Shown: piece after piece, positions 1 to 10,815 of the stretch | Layout: the number at the start of each line of letters is the position of its first letter | Numbering within the stretch: position 1 is the first letter of the stretch | Assembly: GCA_026826555.1 (NCBI GenBank) | Contig: JAKSZT010054396.1 | Location: forward strand, 16,380,057-16,444,056 | DNA: 64,000 bases | Source: Tolypeutes matacus | Lineage: Eukaryota; Chordata; Mammalia; Cingulata; Chlamyphoridae | Direction: 5' to 3' | Program-made: the position numbers and the translations under genes | The notes under the pieces: generated by a model | Database searches by the model: none | What the model saw: only the letters and a program-made list of their open reading frames with translations | Told to the model about the DNA's origin: nothing

Positions 1-2069
1 AATTATACAAAGCACCTTCTCAGATCATAATGGAACTGGAAATCAATTATAGATGGGTAAGGGGAATTTTACAAATGTGTGGAGGCTAAACAACACATTC
101 CTAAACAATCAGTGGGTCAAAGAAAAAACTGTAAGAGAAATTAGAAAAATATATTGAGGTGAATGAAAATGAAAACACAACTTATCAAAAACTTATGAGA
201 TACAGTGAATGCAGTTTTAAGCAAGAAATTTATAGCCCTAAACTCCTATATTAAAAAGAAGAAAGAGCTAAAATAAGATCTAACTGAACAACTGGAGATA
301 CTAGAAAAAGAACAGCAGACCATTCCTAAAAAAAGCAGAAAGAAAGAAATAATAAAGATTAGAGCAGAAATAAATGAAATGGAAAACAACAACAACAAAA
401 ATAGAGAAAATCAACAAAACCAAAAGCTGGTTCTTTGAGAAGTTCAATAAAATTGACACAACCTTAGCTAGACTAACAAAGGAAAAAAGAGAGAAGATGG
501 AAATAAATAAAATCAGGAAAGAAAGGGGGATGTTACAACTGACCCCACAGGAATAAAAAGGATCATAAGAGGGTATCATGTGAAACTATATGCCAACAAA
601 CTAGACAACCTAGGTGAAATGGACAAATTCCTAGAAATGCACAAACAACCTACATTGACTCTACAAGAAATACAAGAACTTAACAAACCAATCACATTTA
701 AAGAGATTGATTCAGTCATCAAAAATCTCTCAAAAAGAAAAGTTAGGGCCAGATGGCTTCACAGGTGAATTCTACCAACATTTTAAGAAGAATTAACTCT
801 AATCCTGTTTAAATGCTATCAAAAATTGAAGAGGAGGGAAATTTACCCAATACATTTTATGAAGCCAACATCAGCCTAATACCAAAGCCAGATAAAGATA
901 CTAAAACAGAAAAGAAAATTACAGACCAATCTCTAACGAACATAGTTGCAAAAATTCTCAATAAATACTTGCAAATAGAATCCAATGGCGTATCAAAAGA
1001 ATTATACACCATGAACTAAGTGGGATTTATTCCTGGTATTCCTGGTATGCAAGGGTGGTTCAACATCAGAAAATCAATGAACATTCTACATCACATTAAC
1101 AAATTGAAGAAAAAACAACATATGATCATCTCTCAATGCAGAAAAAGCATTTGACAAAATCCAGCATCCTCTCTGATAAAAACACTTCGAAAGATAGAAA
1201 TAGAAGGAAAATTCCTCAGTATGATAAAGGGCATATATGAAAAACCCATAGCCAACATTTTATTCAATGGGGAAAGTTTGAAAATTTTCCCTTTAAGATT
1301 GGGAAGAAGACAAGGATCCTCACGGTCATCTATATTGTGCCAGAAGTTCTAGCTAAAGCAATTAGTCAAGGAAAAAAAAAAAAAAGGCATCCAAAAAGGA
1401 AACAAGGAAATAAAACTCACTATTTGCAGATGACATGATCTTATATTTAGAAAATTCTGAATGTCTGTGACAAAACTACTTGAGTTAATAAACGAGTTCA
1501 GCAAAGTGGCAGCATACAAGATCAACACAAAGATTGGTAATGTTTCTGTACACTAGTATTGAACAATCTGAGGAGGAAATTAGGAAAAAAGTCCCATTTA
1601 CAATCGCAACAAAAAACTCAAGTACCTAGGAATCAATTTAACCAAAGAAGTATGGACCTATATTCAGAAAACTACAAAATAAAGCTAAAAGAAATCAAAG
1701 AAGACCTAAAGAAGTGGAGAGACATTCCATATTCATGGATTGGAAAACTTTATATCATGAAGATGTCAATCTTACCCAAACTGATTTATAGATTCAATGC
1801 AACACCAATCAAACTTATAACAGCCTCTTTAAAGAAATAGAAAAGGTAGTCTCCAAATTTATTGCAAGAGAATGTGCAACCAAATAGCCAAAATCATCCT
1901 AAAAAAGAACAGTGATATGGGAGGACTCTGACTGCCTGACCTTGAAACATACTACAAAGCTACAATGGTCAAAACAGCATGATATTGGTATTAAGATAGA
2001 AATATTGATCAGTGGAATAGAATTGATTGTCCAGAAATAAACCCTCACTTCTATGGCCAACTGGTTTTT

Positions 2070-2254
2070 TTTTTTTTTTTTTAAAGATTTCATTTATTTA
2101 TTCATTTATGCCCCCCTTGCTGCTTGTGCTCGCCGGGCCAGCCAACCACGCCGTGCGGGCGGGCCCGCCCTCACCAGGAGGCCCCAGGAACTGAACCCGG
2201 GGCCTCCCATATGGTAAACGGGAGCCCCCTGATCGAGCCACAGCCGCTTCCCAA
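2070..2254 (-). mobile_element. DAS SINE (tRNA-Ala-derived), antisense, inserted in L1
   Basis: Read on the minus strand it has the DAS head (gggaagcggctgtggctcga), the B-box region around 'ggttcagttcc', the body, and a tail of aataaatgaaatcttta plus poly(A). The target-site duplication 'gccaactggttttt' occurs at 2,056-2,069 and 2,255-2,268. It interrupts L1 ORF2. Confidence 0.95.
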
Positions 2255-2363
2255 GCCAACTGGTTTTTGACAAACCTACCAATTCCATGTTACAGGGACA
2301 AACAGTTTCTTCAACAAATGGTGCTGGGAGAACTGGATATCCATAACCAAAATAATAAAAGAG

Positions 2364-3322
2364 ATGCGAATATTCTTGCTGCCCTGATTTTGTGATAATC
2401 AGGGTAGACCAAACATTCGCTATATTAGAAACCATGCATGTGTCCCCAGACCTAGTTTTTCTCCCTAGGTCTGGTTTTTAGAATGCTGCTGATAAACTAA
2501 GCCTGATTTATTATATGACCATCCTGTATGGGAAAAGACTGTAACTTTGGGTATCTTTGGTCAACCTTAAGAGATATAGCAGGGGGACAGATGTGGCACG
2601 GGTGGTTGGGCGTCCATCTCCCATATGGAGGTACCTGGGTTCAACCCCTGAGACCTCCTGGTAAAAATTTAAAAAAGAAAAATATAGAAGGCACGTGGGC
2701 CACCAGGCCCTGTGCACCGGTGCGCTACTAGGCTACACGAGCGGGTGAGCCGTCAGGCCCCGTCTGCGGGTGAGCCACCAGGCCCTGGAAGCCATGCAGC
2801 AAGATGATGACATAACAGGAGAGTGACACAAGGGAGAGCCAAGACGAGATGCACCAAAAAAACAGGAACTAAGGTGGTGTAGGCGGTGGTAGGATGCCTC
2901 TCCCGCATTGGAGTTTCCAAGGATCAAATCCCAGTGAAGACAGGAGGAGAAGGATGAGAAGAGAGGGCATGAAACAGACACAGAGAATTGTGCAGCGAAT
3001 GGACACAGAAACGGTAAAAATGGATTAAAGTAAGTAAATAAATAAATAAATATATAAATCCTGAAAAAAATGTATAGGGGAGGAAGATACAGATTATAGT
3101 TAGTAGTAATACTTTGACGATGCTCTTTCATGATTTGTTAACAAATGTTTCATAATAATGCAGGATGTTTGTGGGGGGCGGGTGATGTGTGGGAGCCCTG
3201 TATGATGTTATGCATGTTTGTTTTGTAAGATCACGATGTTTACTGAACACTTATAGTTTATGTATGTTCATGTATGAATGATATACCTCAATAAATTGTT
3301 TAAAAATAATTTTTAAAAAAAG
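2364..3322 (+). mobile_element. Composite retroposon, copy 1 (unknown 5' part + chimeric DAS SINE + unknown 3' part)
   Basis: This is an A-tailed unit inserted in the L1, with the target-site duplication 'aataaaagag' at 2,354-2,363 and 3,323-3,332. Three parts can be seen. First is about 215 bp with two hairpins (arms 2,382-2,389/2,397-2,404 and 2,446-2,455/2,465-2,474). Second is a chimeric, SINE-like core at about 2,581-3,060, with two tRNA-like blocks and a short AATAAATAAATA tail. Third is about 250 bp ending in 'ctcaataaattgttt' plus poly(A). The same three parts in the same order, with the same 5' end, occur in antisense at 31,197-32,046. The 3' part recalls an L1 3' UTR, but I cannot place it. 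No protein-coding potential is evident. Confidence 0.8.
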
Positions 3323-4735
3323 AATAAAAGAGGACCCCTACCTCACTCCCTGTATAAGAATAAAGTCAAAATGGATCAAAGACCTAAATATAAAAAGCCA
3401 CAACCATAAAACTATTAGAAGAAAACGTAGGGAACATCTTCAATATCTTGTTGTAGGTGGTGATTACTTTGATCTTAAACCCAAAGCTTGCACAACAAAA
3501 GAAAAAATAGATAAATGGGACCTGCTCAAAATTAAACACTTTTGCACCTAAAAGGACTTTATCAAAAAGGTGAAAAGGCAGTGGACTCAATGGGAGAAAA
3601 TATTTGGAAATCACATACCCGATAAGGGTTTAATTTCCATGATCTATAAAGAGATGCTATAACTAAACAATAAAAAGTCAAATGACCCAATTAAAAAATG
3701 GGCAAAAGACTTGAATAGACATTTATCCATAGAAGAAATATAAACGGCGAAAAAACTCAAGAGAAAATGTTCAACCTCACTAGCAATTAGGGAAATGAAA
3801 TCAAAGCTCCAAGAGATATCATTTCACACCTATTTGAATGACCACTCCACTATTAAAAAGACAGAAAACTACAAGTGTTGGAGAGGATGTGGAGAGATAG
3901 GAATGCTTGTTCACTGTTTTTGGGAATGTGGAATGGTACAGCCACTGTGGAGGACTGTTTGGCAGTTTCTAAAGAAGTTGAATAATGATTTGACACATTA
4001 TCCGGTGATACCACTGCTAGGTATATACCCAGAAGAACTGAGAGCAGTGACACAAACAGACATCTGCACACCGATGTTCATAGTGATGTTATTCATAATT
4101 GCAAAAAGACAGAAACAACCCAGGTGTCCATTAACTGATGCTGGGTATACAAAATGTGGTTTATACACAGAATGTAGTATTATGCAGCTGTAAGAAGAAA
4201 TGAAGTCGTGAAGCATATGACAACATGGATGAACCTGGAGGACATTATGTTGAGTGAAGCAAGCCAGACACAAAAGGACAAATACTGTAGGGATTGCACT
4301 ATTATGAATTAAATATACTGTGTAAACTCATGGAATTATTAACTAGAATATGGATCACCAGAAAATAGAATGACGTTAGAGAATGGAAAGCTGAGGCTTA
4401 ACATGTGCAGACTTGGTGAGAAAAAGAAAAAAAAAAAGGTTGTTTGTAAATCTTTGGAAATGAATAGAAAAGGTGAAAGCACAATACAATGTAACTAGCA
4501 GTGCTATTGTAAGGGTGTGACAGTGATTGAAAAGGAAAGTCTAAGGTCATGTATATTACTAGAAGGAAAGCTAAAAAATGTAACATAGTACTGTACAGCA
4601 TAGCAAAACCTTAGGTGAAATATAAATATGGGTAATATTGCATATATGAAACTGTTTTTCTTTGAAACTGAACAAATGTATATTAGTGTTACAAGATGTT
4701 AATATCAGGCGGGAAAAAAAGACAAAAAAGAACCC

Positions 4736-5070
4736 AAACAAGCCAAAAAAACACATTATGATAAGTGAAAGAAACCAGACACAAAGTACTACATATTGTA
4801 TGATTCCATTTATATAAAATGTAAATATAAATCAATTTATAAAGATGGAATTAGATTTGTGGTTATGTAGGGCTGGGGAAGGATAGCGGGATTGAGAGGT
4901 GACTGCTAAGGGGTGTAGAGTTTTTCTTTTTGAGTAATGAAATTGTTCTAAAATTTTTTGTGGTGATAAATGCACAACATTGTGATTATACCAAAAGCCA
5001 TTGATTGTACACTTTGTATAGAGTGTATGGCATGTGAATATATCTCAATAAAACTTCCTTTTTAAAAAAA
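4736..5070 (+). mobile_element. Older L1 (L1M-type) 3' end
   Basis: This is a second L1 3' terminus directly after the first. It has the familiar 'gataagtgaaagaaaccagacacaaa' block (split here by point changes), then 'gtggtgataaatgcacaac', 'ccattgattgtacactttg' and a terminal 'atatctcaataaaac' with an A-run. The sequence matches mammalian L1M-class 3' UTRs from memory; the exact subfamily is not assigned. Confidence 0.8.
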
Positions 5071-5704
5071 ACAACAGATTGCCTGATGTGTCAGTTTCAC
5101 TTTTTCCTTGGGTGACCTCATTCCTGGAGACTTCTGCTCCGATGCTCTGATCTGGGCTGGTTGCTCTCTTGGCTTTGTCGCATGCTCCCATCTTTGGGCT
5201 CCCCTTTGCCGGGATCCTGGGAATCCTTCTGCCTCAGTCCTCTTTGGAACCTCTGTGACATAGTGGAAAAATTCTGGGTGTAAAAGATGTCCCGATTTGT
5301 TTGCTGACCCTCCAGCAATGAGCACATTCCTGTCACTCCCAGTATCAGTCGAGGTCTTGCCAACTCAACCAAAGGGATTTATGAAAAGCTGGAGGGACTA
5401 AAAATCCATGGGAGGCTGGAAAAACAGGAACCCAAGGGGCTCCAGAGGCTGGGCAGGAGGAACCAACTGTCTAGGATACATCTACTGCCACCAGACCACT
5501 GCTGTGACCATCTTGGGATTCAAAGTGCTGAATTGTCCAAGCCTGGGTCTCATGGATCCTCGGGGTGAGGGAGGAAGGATCTTCTCCTTTCAGCTCCGGT
5601 GATTGGAGAGGAGGCAGTATAGTCATGTACACCCCAGTACAGCCACCATAGTGGACGCCTCCCAAGTAGGAAGGGGGAATTGGAAATTGGACAGCTAAAA
5701 TGAA

Positions 5705-5820
5705 TGCAAAATAAGGATAATAATAATATTACCTGCCTGGAAAGGTATTCAACTTGGACATTAAATGAGAGAGTCAGAAAACACTTAGCATATGGCTCAT
5801 GATAGATTCTCTATATTAAT
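5705..5820 (+). repeat. MIR fragment, 3' half
   Basis: 'taataataatattacctgcc' followed by 'ttaaatgagagagtc' and 'acacttagcatatggc' matches the core-to-3' part of a mammalian-wide MIR in sense orientation. It is diverged and its ends are approximate. Confidence 0.65.
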
Positions 5821-6794
5821 GTTGATTTGATCTGGGTAGAAAGAAGAAAATATTCTACATGGATGGAGTGATAGAAGCCAAGGCTCAGAGACCAGAAAAA
5901 TCTCATGAAAGGAAAAAGCTGAGGGAGCCTGTAGCCTCAGCCTAGAGAGCAGATCTGGAGAGAAAGGAGCAGTGCCCACTCCCTTTTGATGTGGAAGCCA
6001 CTGTGGTCAGCTGGACTTGGCCTCCTCCTTTGTCCTCTCGGATACAACCATTCATAACTGGGTCAGGACCTGGGATTAAGCCGAGGTGGAGTCTGCATGC
6101 AGACCAGGAGGGCCAGCCTACACAGAGGTCAGGGATCAGCTGGGGGTACAGAAGTAGCCGCCTTCAGAGGGGCTGGTGCTGGCCCTCCAGTTTCTCTAGG
6201 GGAAGGTGGGAAGGAAGTCCTGTCCAACCCATCCTTCACCTGTGGATCCATCAGGGCCTCTGGTGGGTCTGACCACATAACAGGTGCAATGTGGAGAAGG
6301 ATGACAGGAGTCATCCAAAGGTCACATTAGCAAACACAGAAGGCAAAATCATATCTTCAGCTCAGCAGATATGACTGTGAGCTCTGAGGAACTGGCTGAG
6401 GGAGTCTAGGAAGAGTTCCCCTTCTCAGAGGAGTCTCTCTGGCCTCCCATCTCTGGGACCTCTCAGGGCTCTGCTCAGCCCCTGACCTGGCCCAGAACAC
6501 AAATTCTGAATGTTTATTCCCAGGATGTCACCTCTGATCAGCTCTGAGCTCCTGAAGGGCAGGACTAGTGCCTCATTTCTTTTAGGGCTCAGCCCAGGGT
6601 TGGTCAAGGCTGTGCACCAGGAAATGCTTGAAGAATGAATGAGCTAGAATTGAGCTGAGCCTTGGATAGATGAAGGGATAGGAAGAAAGTATTCAGAAAC
6701 AGAGGCAGAAACAACATGGTCAGGGAGCTGTGGCAAGTGACAGACTGTCCTGCGGGAGGGAAGCATCTGGTTTGGGAAGGAAGCTGAAGTTTGT

Positions 6795-6965
6795 GCCAGT
6801 GCTTTCTCAAACATCTTGTTTGGTCCTCACAGCAGCCCTGAGAGAAAGGTGTGATTATCCCCCAATTACAGATGAGGCAGCTGAGGCTCAGAGAGGAAAT
6901 GTGACTTGCCCAGGAAGTAGCTGAGCAGGAACACAAACAGGCCTGTCTGATTCCAGAGCCTAGGG
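6795..6965 (-). repeat. MIR, antisense
   Basis: 'ttacagatgaggcagctgag' with 'gctcagagaggaaatgtgac' and 'ttgcccaggaagtagctgag' is the reverse complement of the MIR core. Confidence 0.8.
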
Positions 6966-7929
6966 AAGTGGGTAGATGGGCATATTGTGGGGACCCTGGC
7001 CAAGCTCCTAGGAGAAGGTGCCCCAAACAGAAGGTGATAGCACATCACCCCTGTGCTGGCTTAGGTGGGAATCAGGGCAGTAAACAACAGGTGGTTTCAT
7101 ACCCCCAGCCCTTTGTACACACAGCTGCTCCTACCTAATGTGCTCTCCTTGCCCATCCCACTCCATCATACTCTTCTGGTCCTCAGTACTATTCTTGCTG
7201 GCTTGAGCCAAGCCTCACCTTCCCCTCAAGGCCTCTCATGATATGCCTGCCAGAGTAGACCTGACCCTTCCCTGCATCGTGCCCTTATCTCGCCCTCCCC
7301 CAGCACCTAGTCCCACCAGGTGCCTTTAAATGTGTGCAAAGTGAATGAGTGTGCATACATGCCCAGGAAACCCCCATCCTCCAAGGCTTCCAGGGAAAGG
7401 CCGGGCTTCCCACTCCCAGAGCCTCACTTTCTCTTCATTCCTCTCCTTCTTGGTCCCACTCCCCTTCTGAGTCCAGCAAGGCTAGAGGCTGAAGCAGCTG
7501 CCTCTGGCTGTAGGAGGCTGTGGGCCTCCTGGGGAAGGAAGCAGGAAGGGCTGCCTGACCTGCTCCATATCCCCATGCTCGCCTGGCTGGGCGTGAGGGA
7601 GCAGAGGGCACAAGGAAGGGTGGGCAGGATTGGGTAGGGCTGCAAAGCCAAGCCACCAGGCCACCCTTGGGTGGAGGGACTTCCCACCTGCCTCCCGTCC
7701 ATGGGGAGAGCCAGCAGGGGAGGAGTCATCTGCATCTTCTCCTGGCCTGTACTGGAAGCCCAGAGAAGGAGTTAGCACTGGACCTTTTTCAAGAAGTTTG
7801 TGTTCTAGACTTCATTTGACTCTTTTTAAGAGCCTGCTCTGGGGCCAGGTGGAGTGGGGTGGGATGCAAAGATGAATAAGATCTACTTCCTCCCCTAGGG
7901 GAACTCACACCAGACATTTAAGGACTAGT

Positions 7930-8170
7930 AAAAATAGCTAACACAGATTGAGCGCTTTACCATGGTACCAGGCACTGATCTAAGTCCTTCACTTATATGG
8001 ATAACTAATTGAACATTCACAATAACCCACGAGACAAATGCTAGTATTAGCGCCGTGGGGTTAATGAGGCACAGAGAGATCAAGTAACTTGCCTTAGATC
8101 ACACAGTAAATTAGTTACAGTGCTGGAATCCATAGCCAGGCAGTCTGGCTTCAGAGGCCATTGCATTTTA
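7930..8170 (-). repeat. MIR, antisense, nearly full length
   Basis: The run from 'attgagcgctttaccatggt' through 'taatgaggcacagagagatc', 'aagtaacttgcc' and 'cacacagtaaattagttac' to 'ggcagtctggcttcagaggc' covers most of a MIR in reverse orientation. Confidence 0.88.
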
Positions 8171-8384
8171 CTCTCACACAATGTATCCTCCATGCCAACC
8201 CCAGTGCTGTCTGAAGTGTGCCATGGCCGACACACGCAGCATCTTAACCGCTGCCCTGCCTCCGTGACAGTGAGTTGTTAGGCTCAGAGGGGAAGAGAGG
8301 CTACTGGTAGTGTCAGCCAAGCTCAGGCTTCTAGCCATCACAACCTAGGCACTGGGCATGTGAATGAAGAAGGTTCCAGATGAT

Positions 8385-8592
8385 TCTAGCCCCCACCCAC
8401 TCAACATTCAAGTCACCTCCAGTCACTTCCCAGTTGAAGTTCCAGACATTATGGAGCTGACATAAGCCATCCCTGAGTGCCCTGTCTCAATTCCTGACCC
8501 TCAGAATTGTGAGCATAATGAAATTGTTGTTTTATGCCACCAAGGCTAGGGGTGATTTGTAAGGCAGCAATAGATAACCTGAAACTCAGGGT
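8385..8592 (+). repeat. MLT1-like (MaLR) LTR 3' part
   Basis: 'ttcctgaccctcagaattgt', 'gagcataatgaaattgttgt', 'tttatgccaccaaggctagg' and 'aaggcagcaatagataacc' match the end of a MaLR LTR (hallmark: 'gttgttttaagccacyaagt ... gcaatagataac'). The 5' part is not traceable. Confidence 0.65.
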
Positions 8593-9619
8593 GGCCATGG
8601 GGGGCATGCTCTGAGGGTAGTTAGAGGATGAGGGACCTCCCTATGGTGGTGAAACCTTACCAGTGAATGTCCTGCACCCACTGACTTTGGAGGTTGCATC
8701 TGGTCTTGGTTATTACTCTATCTAGCATGGTTCTTTTGGGAGAGAAGGTTCAGGGCCTGCACGGTCTCAGGATGTTGTAAAGTTTAGAAACAAGGAAGCT
8801 CTGGGACCTTTCCTGAGGCTGCCCCAAATGCTGAGAGGCTGCTCAGCTGGGGGGTCAGGCTCATCTGTATTTGGCAGTGTCCCAGTGTCCAAAAGGCTCA
8901 TAGGGTTAGGGGGCTTTCATGCTTATACTGGGACAAATCTTGCTAGGAGCATTTTACACTCTATCTCATTTCAGACCTGAGATAGTTCCATTTGGAGCTA
9001 TAGGAAAGCTCAGGTGCTTTCCAAACCACACACACTGAATGGCAGGCAGAGGAGGGCTTGAACAGGCCAGTAAGATTCTCAATAGAACACTCTTTCCTCT
9101 GACTTTCTTGAGGAATACCATGGGTGACGTAGGGATGGAAGTTCTAGGAGGGGGCCTTCATTTCCTCCACGAAATAGCTTCTTCTCTTAAATAATACCAC
9201 TGAACTTGACCAAAGTGCTATTTTCACTTCCTTCCTCCCATCACCCCCTCCACTTTCATTCTTTGTTTCCTCCCGCGGTGTTTTTGTGTTTTTTTTGGCA
9301 GAAGGAGGGGAGGAGGAATCACTCCTACATCCTTAATTAGGGAAGGCTTGGTGGTGATGTGGGGGCTTCACTCACCAACCGTGCAAGGGCTGGGGTGCAA
9401 AGAGCCATCAGGGCCAAACCGTTCTAAGCTGCGTGAAGACAGAGCAGCCTTCCGCAGCAGAGCCCCCATCCTGCTGAGATGTGAGAGGTGAGGCTCGCAG
9501 AACCATCTGTGTGGTGTCAGGGAGCATGCTGGCTGGGCGGGAGGAAGCGCCCTATTCCCTAGTGGGACTTCCTCTCTCTTGGTGGGAAGTTGGGGGCGGG
9601 AGGGGAGGGAGCAAGGAAA

Positions 9620-9772
9620 TACCATTTTCTGAGTGATTGTGTCATTGTGCCAGACTATATCACACGTTATCAGCTTATTTAAATCAATTTCCAGACGAGG
9701 AAAACGAGGCTCGGCGAGTTTAACTGGCTTGCCCAAGGCCGCAGAGCATGTGAACGGCAGAGCCGGCAAGAG
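9620..9772 (-). repeat. MIR, antisense, abutting the CpG island
   Basis: 'ccagacgaggaaaacgaggc', 'ttgcccaaggccgcagagca' and 'tgaacggcagagcc' are MIR core in reverse. The copy is unusual in keeping several CpGs (cgagg, cgaggc, cggcgag), as expected if it lies in the unmethylated edge of the DAPK2 CpG island. Confidence 0.75.
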
Positions 9773-10200
9773 CTCCCGGAGGGTCTTCACCCTGGCTCTC
9801 GGCCCCTATTCCGGGAGCCTCAGGCCCCGGAGGCGTCGGTCCCAACCGTCAGGAGGCTCTGGGTCCCCACCCCGGGGCTGTCCGGAAGAGACTCCCAGCA
9901 GGGGGCGCCCCAAGCTCTGTCCCGGGCGGCCCGGCCGCTGGGCGCGCCTCCAGCCGGCGCCCGGGACCTGGCCGGCCGCTCCGCCCCCTGGGCTCCTCCG
10001 TGGCTCGGCTGGCGGGCGCCTGGCGCGCAGGGAGGAGAGCGCAGCGAAGGGAGCGGAGCGCAGCGCACCCGCAGTGCCCGCCGCTCCCGCAGTGCCCGTC
10101 GCGCCCGCCGCAGCGCAGCCTCCTACGGTGAGTAAAGCTAGTGTGCGGGCTCGACGGGCGGGACCGGGAGGGCAGCCGGCCTGCAGCGGCGCCGGGTGAT
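9770..10200 (+). promoter_or_regulatory. DAPK2: CpG island, probable DAPK2 promoter
   Basis: This block is very GC- and CpG-rich, with a GC box in reverse (ccgccccct at 9,981-9,989) and further GC-box-like motifs just upstream (gggggcggg near 9,592). No TATA box is evident, as is usual for CpG-island promoters. It ends in a consensus 5' splice site at 10,128 and lies 5.8 kb before the first DAPK2 coding exon, so a promoter and first exon are inferred. Partial tandem repeats of 'cgcagtgcccg' lie at about 10,068-10,100. I recall that Sp1/KLF and E2F factors have been reported to act on human DAPK2, but cannot show functional sites here. The transcription start is not determined. Confidence 0.75.
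9990..10127 (+). other. DAPK2: DAPK2 exon 1 (5' UTR, start uncertain)
   Basis: The 3' edge is well supported: 'tcctacg' followed by GTGAGTAAAG at 10,128 is a near-perfect donor. The 5' edge is a guess inside the CpG island. No start codon in this exon can join in frame to exon 2, because exon 2 carries an in-frame TAG (15,964-15,966) before its ATG. The exon is therefore taken as untranslated. An open frame on the plus strand across 9,633-10,199 runs straight through the donor and is a GC-rich artefact. Confidence 0.65.
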
Positions 10201-10664
10201 TGGGACTCTCATGGATCCCAGGCCCTCTGCCTCCGTCCCCCACACCGCGCTCGGGCATGATCGAAGGTGCTCTTGGGTGCTATGGCCGGCGCTCGAGTGC
10301 TGGGACCTGCCCGTTGCGCCCCAGGGCGCGCTTACAAGCCTGACACTTTGACCCAAGGGACGGCCCAGCCAGGGTGGGGGCGGCAGGCGGAGGCCTGGCA
10401 TGTAGGGAGGATATGGGGGACAAGCTTCCATCAAGTTAGGTACCCTTGAGGGGACGAGAGCACCCCGGACTCCCGAGAGGAGATGAGCAAGGTCTTTTCA
10501 GCATCATCGGCTGTATTTCTACTCCCTGGTACTCACCATTCTAAGTGGCCAAATGAACCTGTGGTGCCCGCGGTCAAGAGCACCCTTCCCAGAGCAGGCC
10601 TAGGATGGGCTTGGGGGCATATAGCAGGTCTGCTGCAGGCTCAGGTGGAAGGGCTCCAACAGTT

Positions 10665-10815
10665 GACCTGACTCTGTACCAGGCATTGTGGATGTCTTGG
10701 GACATGTATGGATCTGGCTAACCCTCTCTATACCTCTGCAACGGAGACAGTAGTATTCCCACTCTACAAAGGAGGCCCAGAGAGGTGAGCCCCTTTGAGG
10801 CCACACAGGTCTTAA
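10665..10815 (-). repeat. Probable MIR, antisense
   Basis: 'gactctgtaccaggcattgt' followed by 'cccactctacaaaggaggcc', 'cagagaggtgagc' and 'ggccacacaggtc' follows the antisense MIR pattern, but is diverged. Confidence 0.5.

Larger units (their letters stand above)
1..4193 (+). pseudogene. L1 ORF2 (reverse transcriptase) remnant, non-functional
   Basis: These are conceptual fragments of the L1 ORF2 protein in shifting frames. 374-556 gives a KSWFFEKFNKID-like stretch. 813-1019 gives NISLIPKPDKDT, matching the RT domain. The catalytic FADD motif of the RT is still readable at 1,422-1,433. 1,559-1,840 covers the post-RT region ([23 protein letters not shown]). 3,795-4,193 gives the C-terminus with the Cys-rich signature CWRGC...HCFWEC and PLLGIYPEE. 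Stops, frameshifts and two insertions mean no protein can be made. In active L1s this protein nicks the target site and reverse-transcribes L1 RNA; here it is only a fossil. The order of fragments matches a normal ORF2. Confidence 0.9.
1..4735 (+). mobile_element. L1 LINE, ORF2 to 3' UTR, broken and interrupted
   Basis: This is the 3' part of an L1 non-LTR retrotransposon entering from the left edge of the window. It reads through the middle and end of ORF2 and then an A-rich 3' UTR (about 4,200-4,735). The reading frame is destroyed by many stops and frameshifts. Two younger elements interrupt it: a DAS SINE at 2,070-2,254 and a composite retroposon at 2,364-3,322. L1 sequence resumes exactly after each, flanked by target-site duplications. 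The homologous region also occurs in antisense at 31-36 kb. The 3' boundary near 4,735 is approximate because a second, older L1 end follows directly. Confidence 0.93.
5071..9624. other. Intergenic DNA upstream of DAPK2
   Basis: I see no exon-like open frame, no splice-site pair and no CpG island here. The stretch is moderately GC-rich unique sequence, with the MIR relics and one MLT1-like relic listed separately. The reading frames of 60-140 codons that occur overlap one another on both strands and carry no recognisable domain. Around 9,270-9,320 there is a short T-run and a GA-rich patch. In human the region upstream of DAPK2 is also intergenic (from memory). Confidence 0.7.

Noticed and set aside
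3795..4193. 132-codon frame with a Cys-rich motif as a possible host gene
   Set aside because: It is the C-terminus of L1 ORF2 (CWRGC...HCFWEC, PLLGIYPEE), continuous with the surrounding L1.
9633..10199. 188-codon plus-strand frame and overlapping minus-strand frames over the CpG island
   Set aside because: High GC depletes stop codons. The frames run through a consensus splice donor, are rich in Pro/Arg/Ala without any domain, and overlap on both strands.
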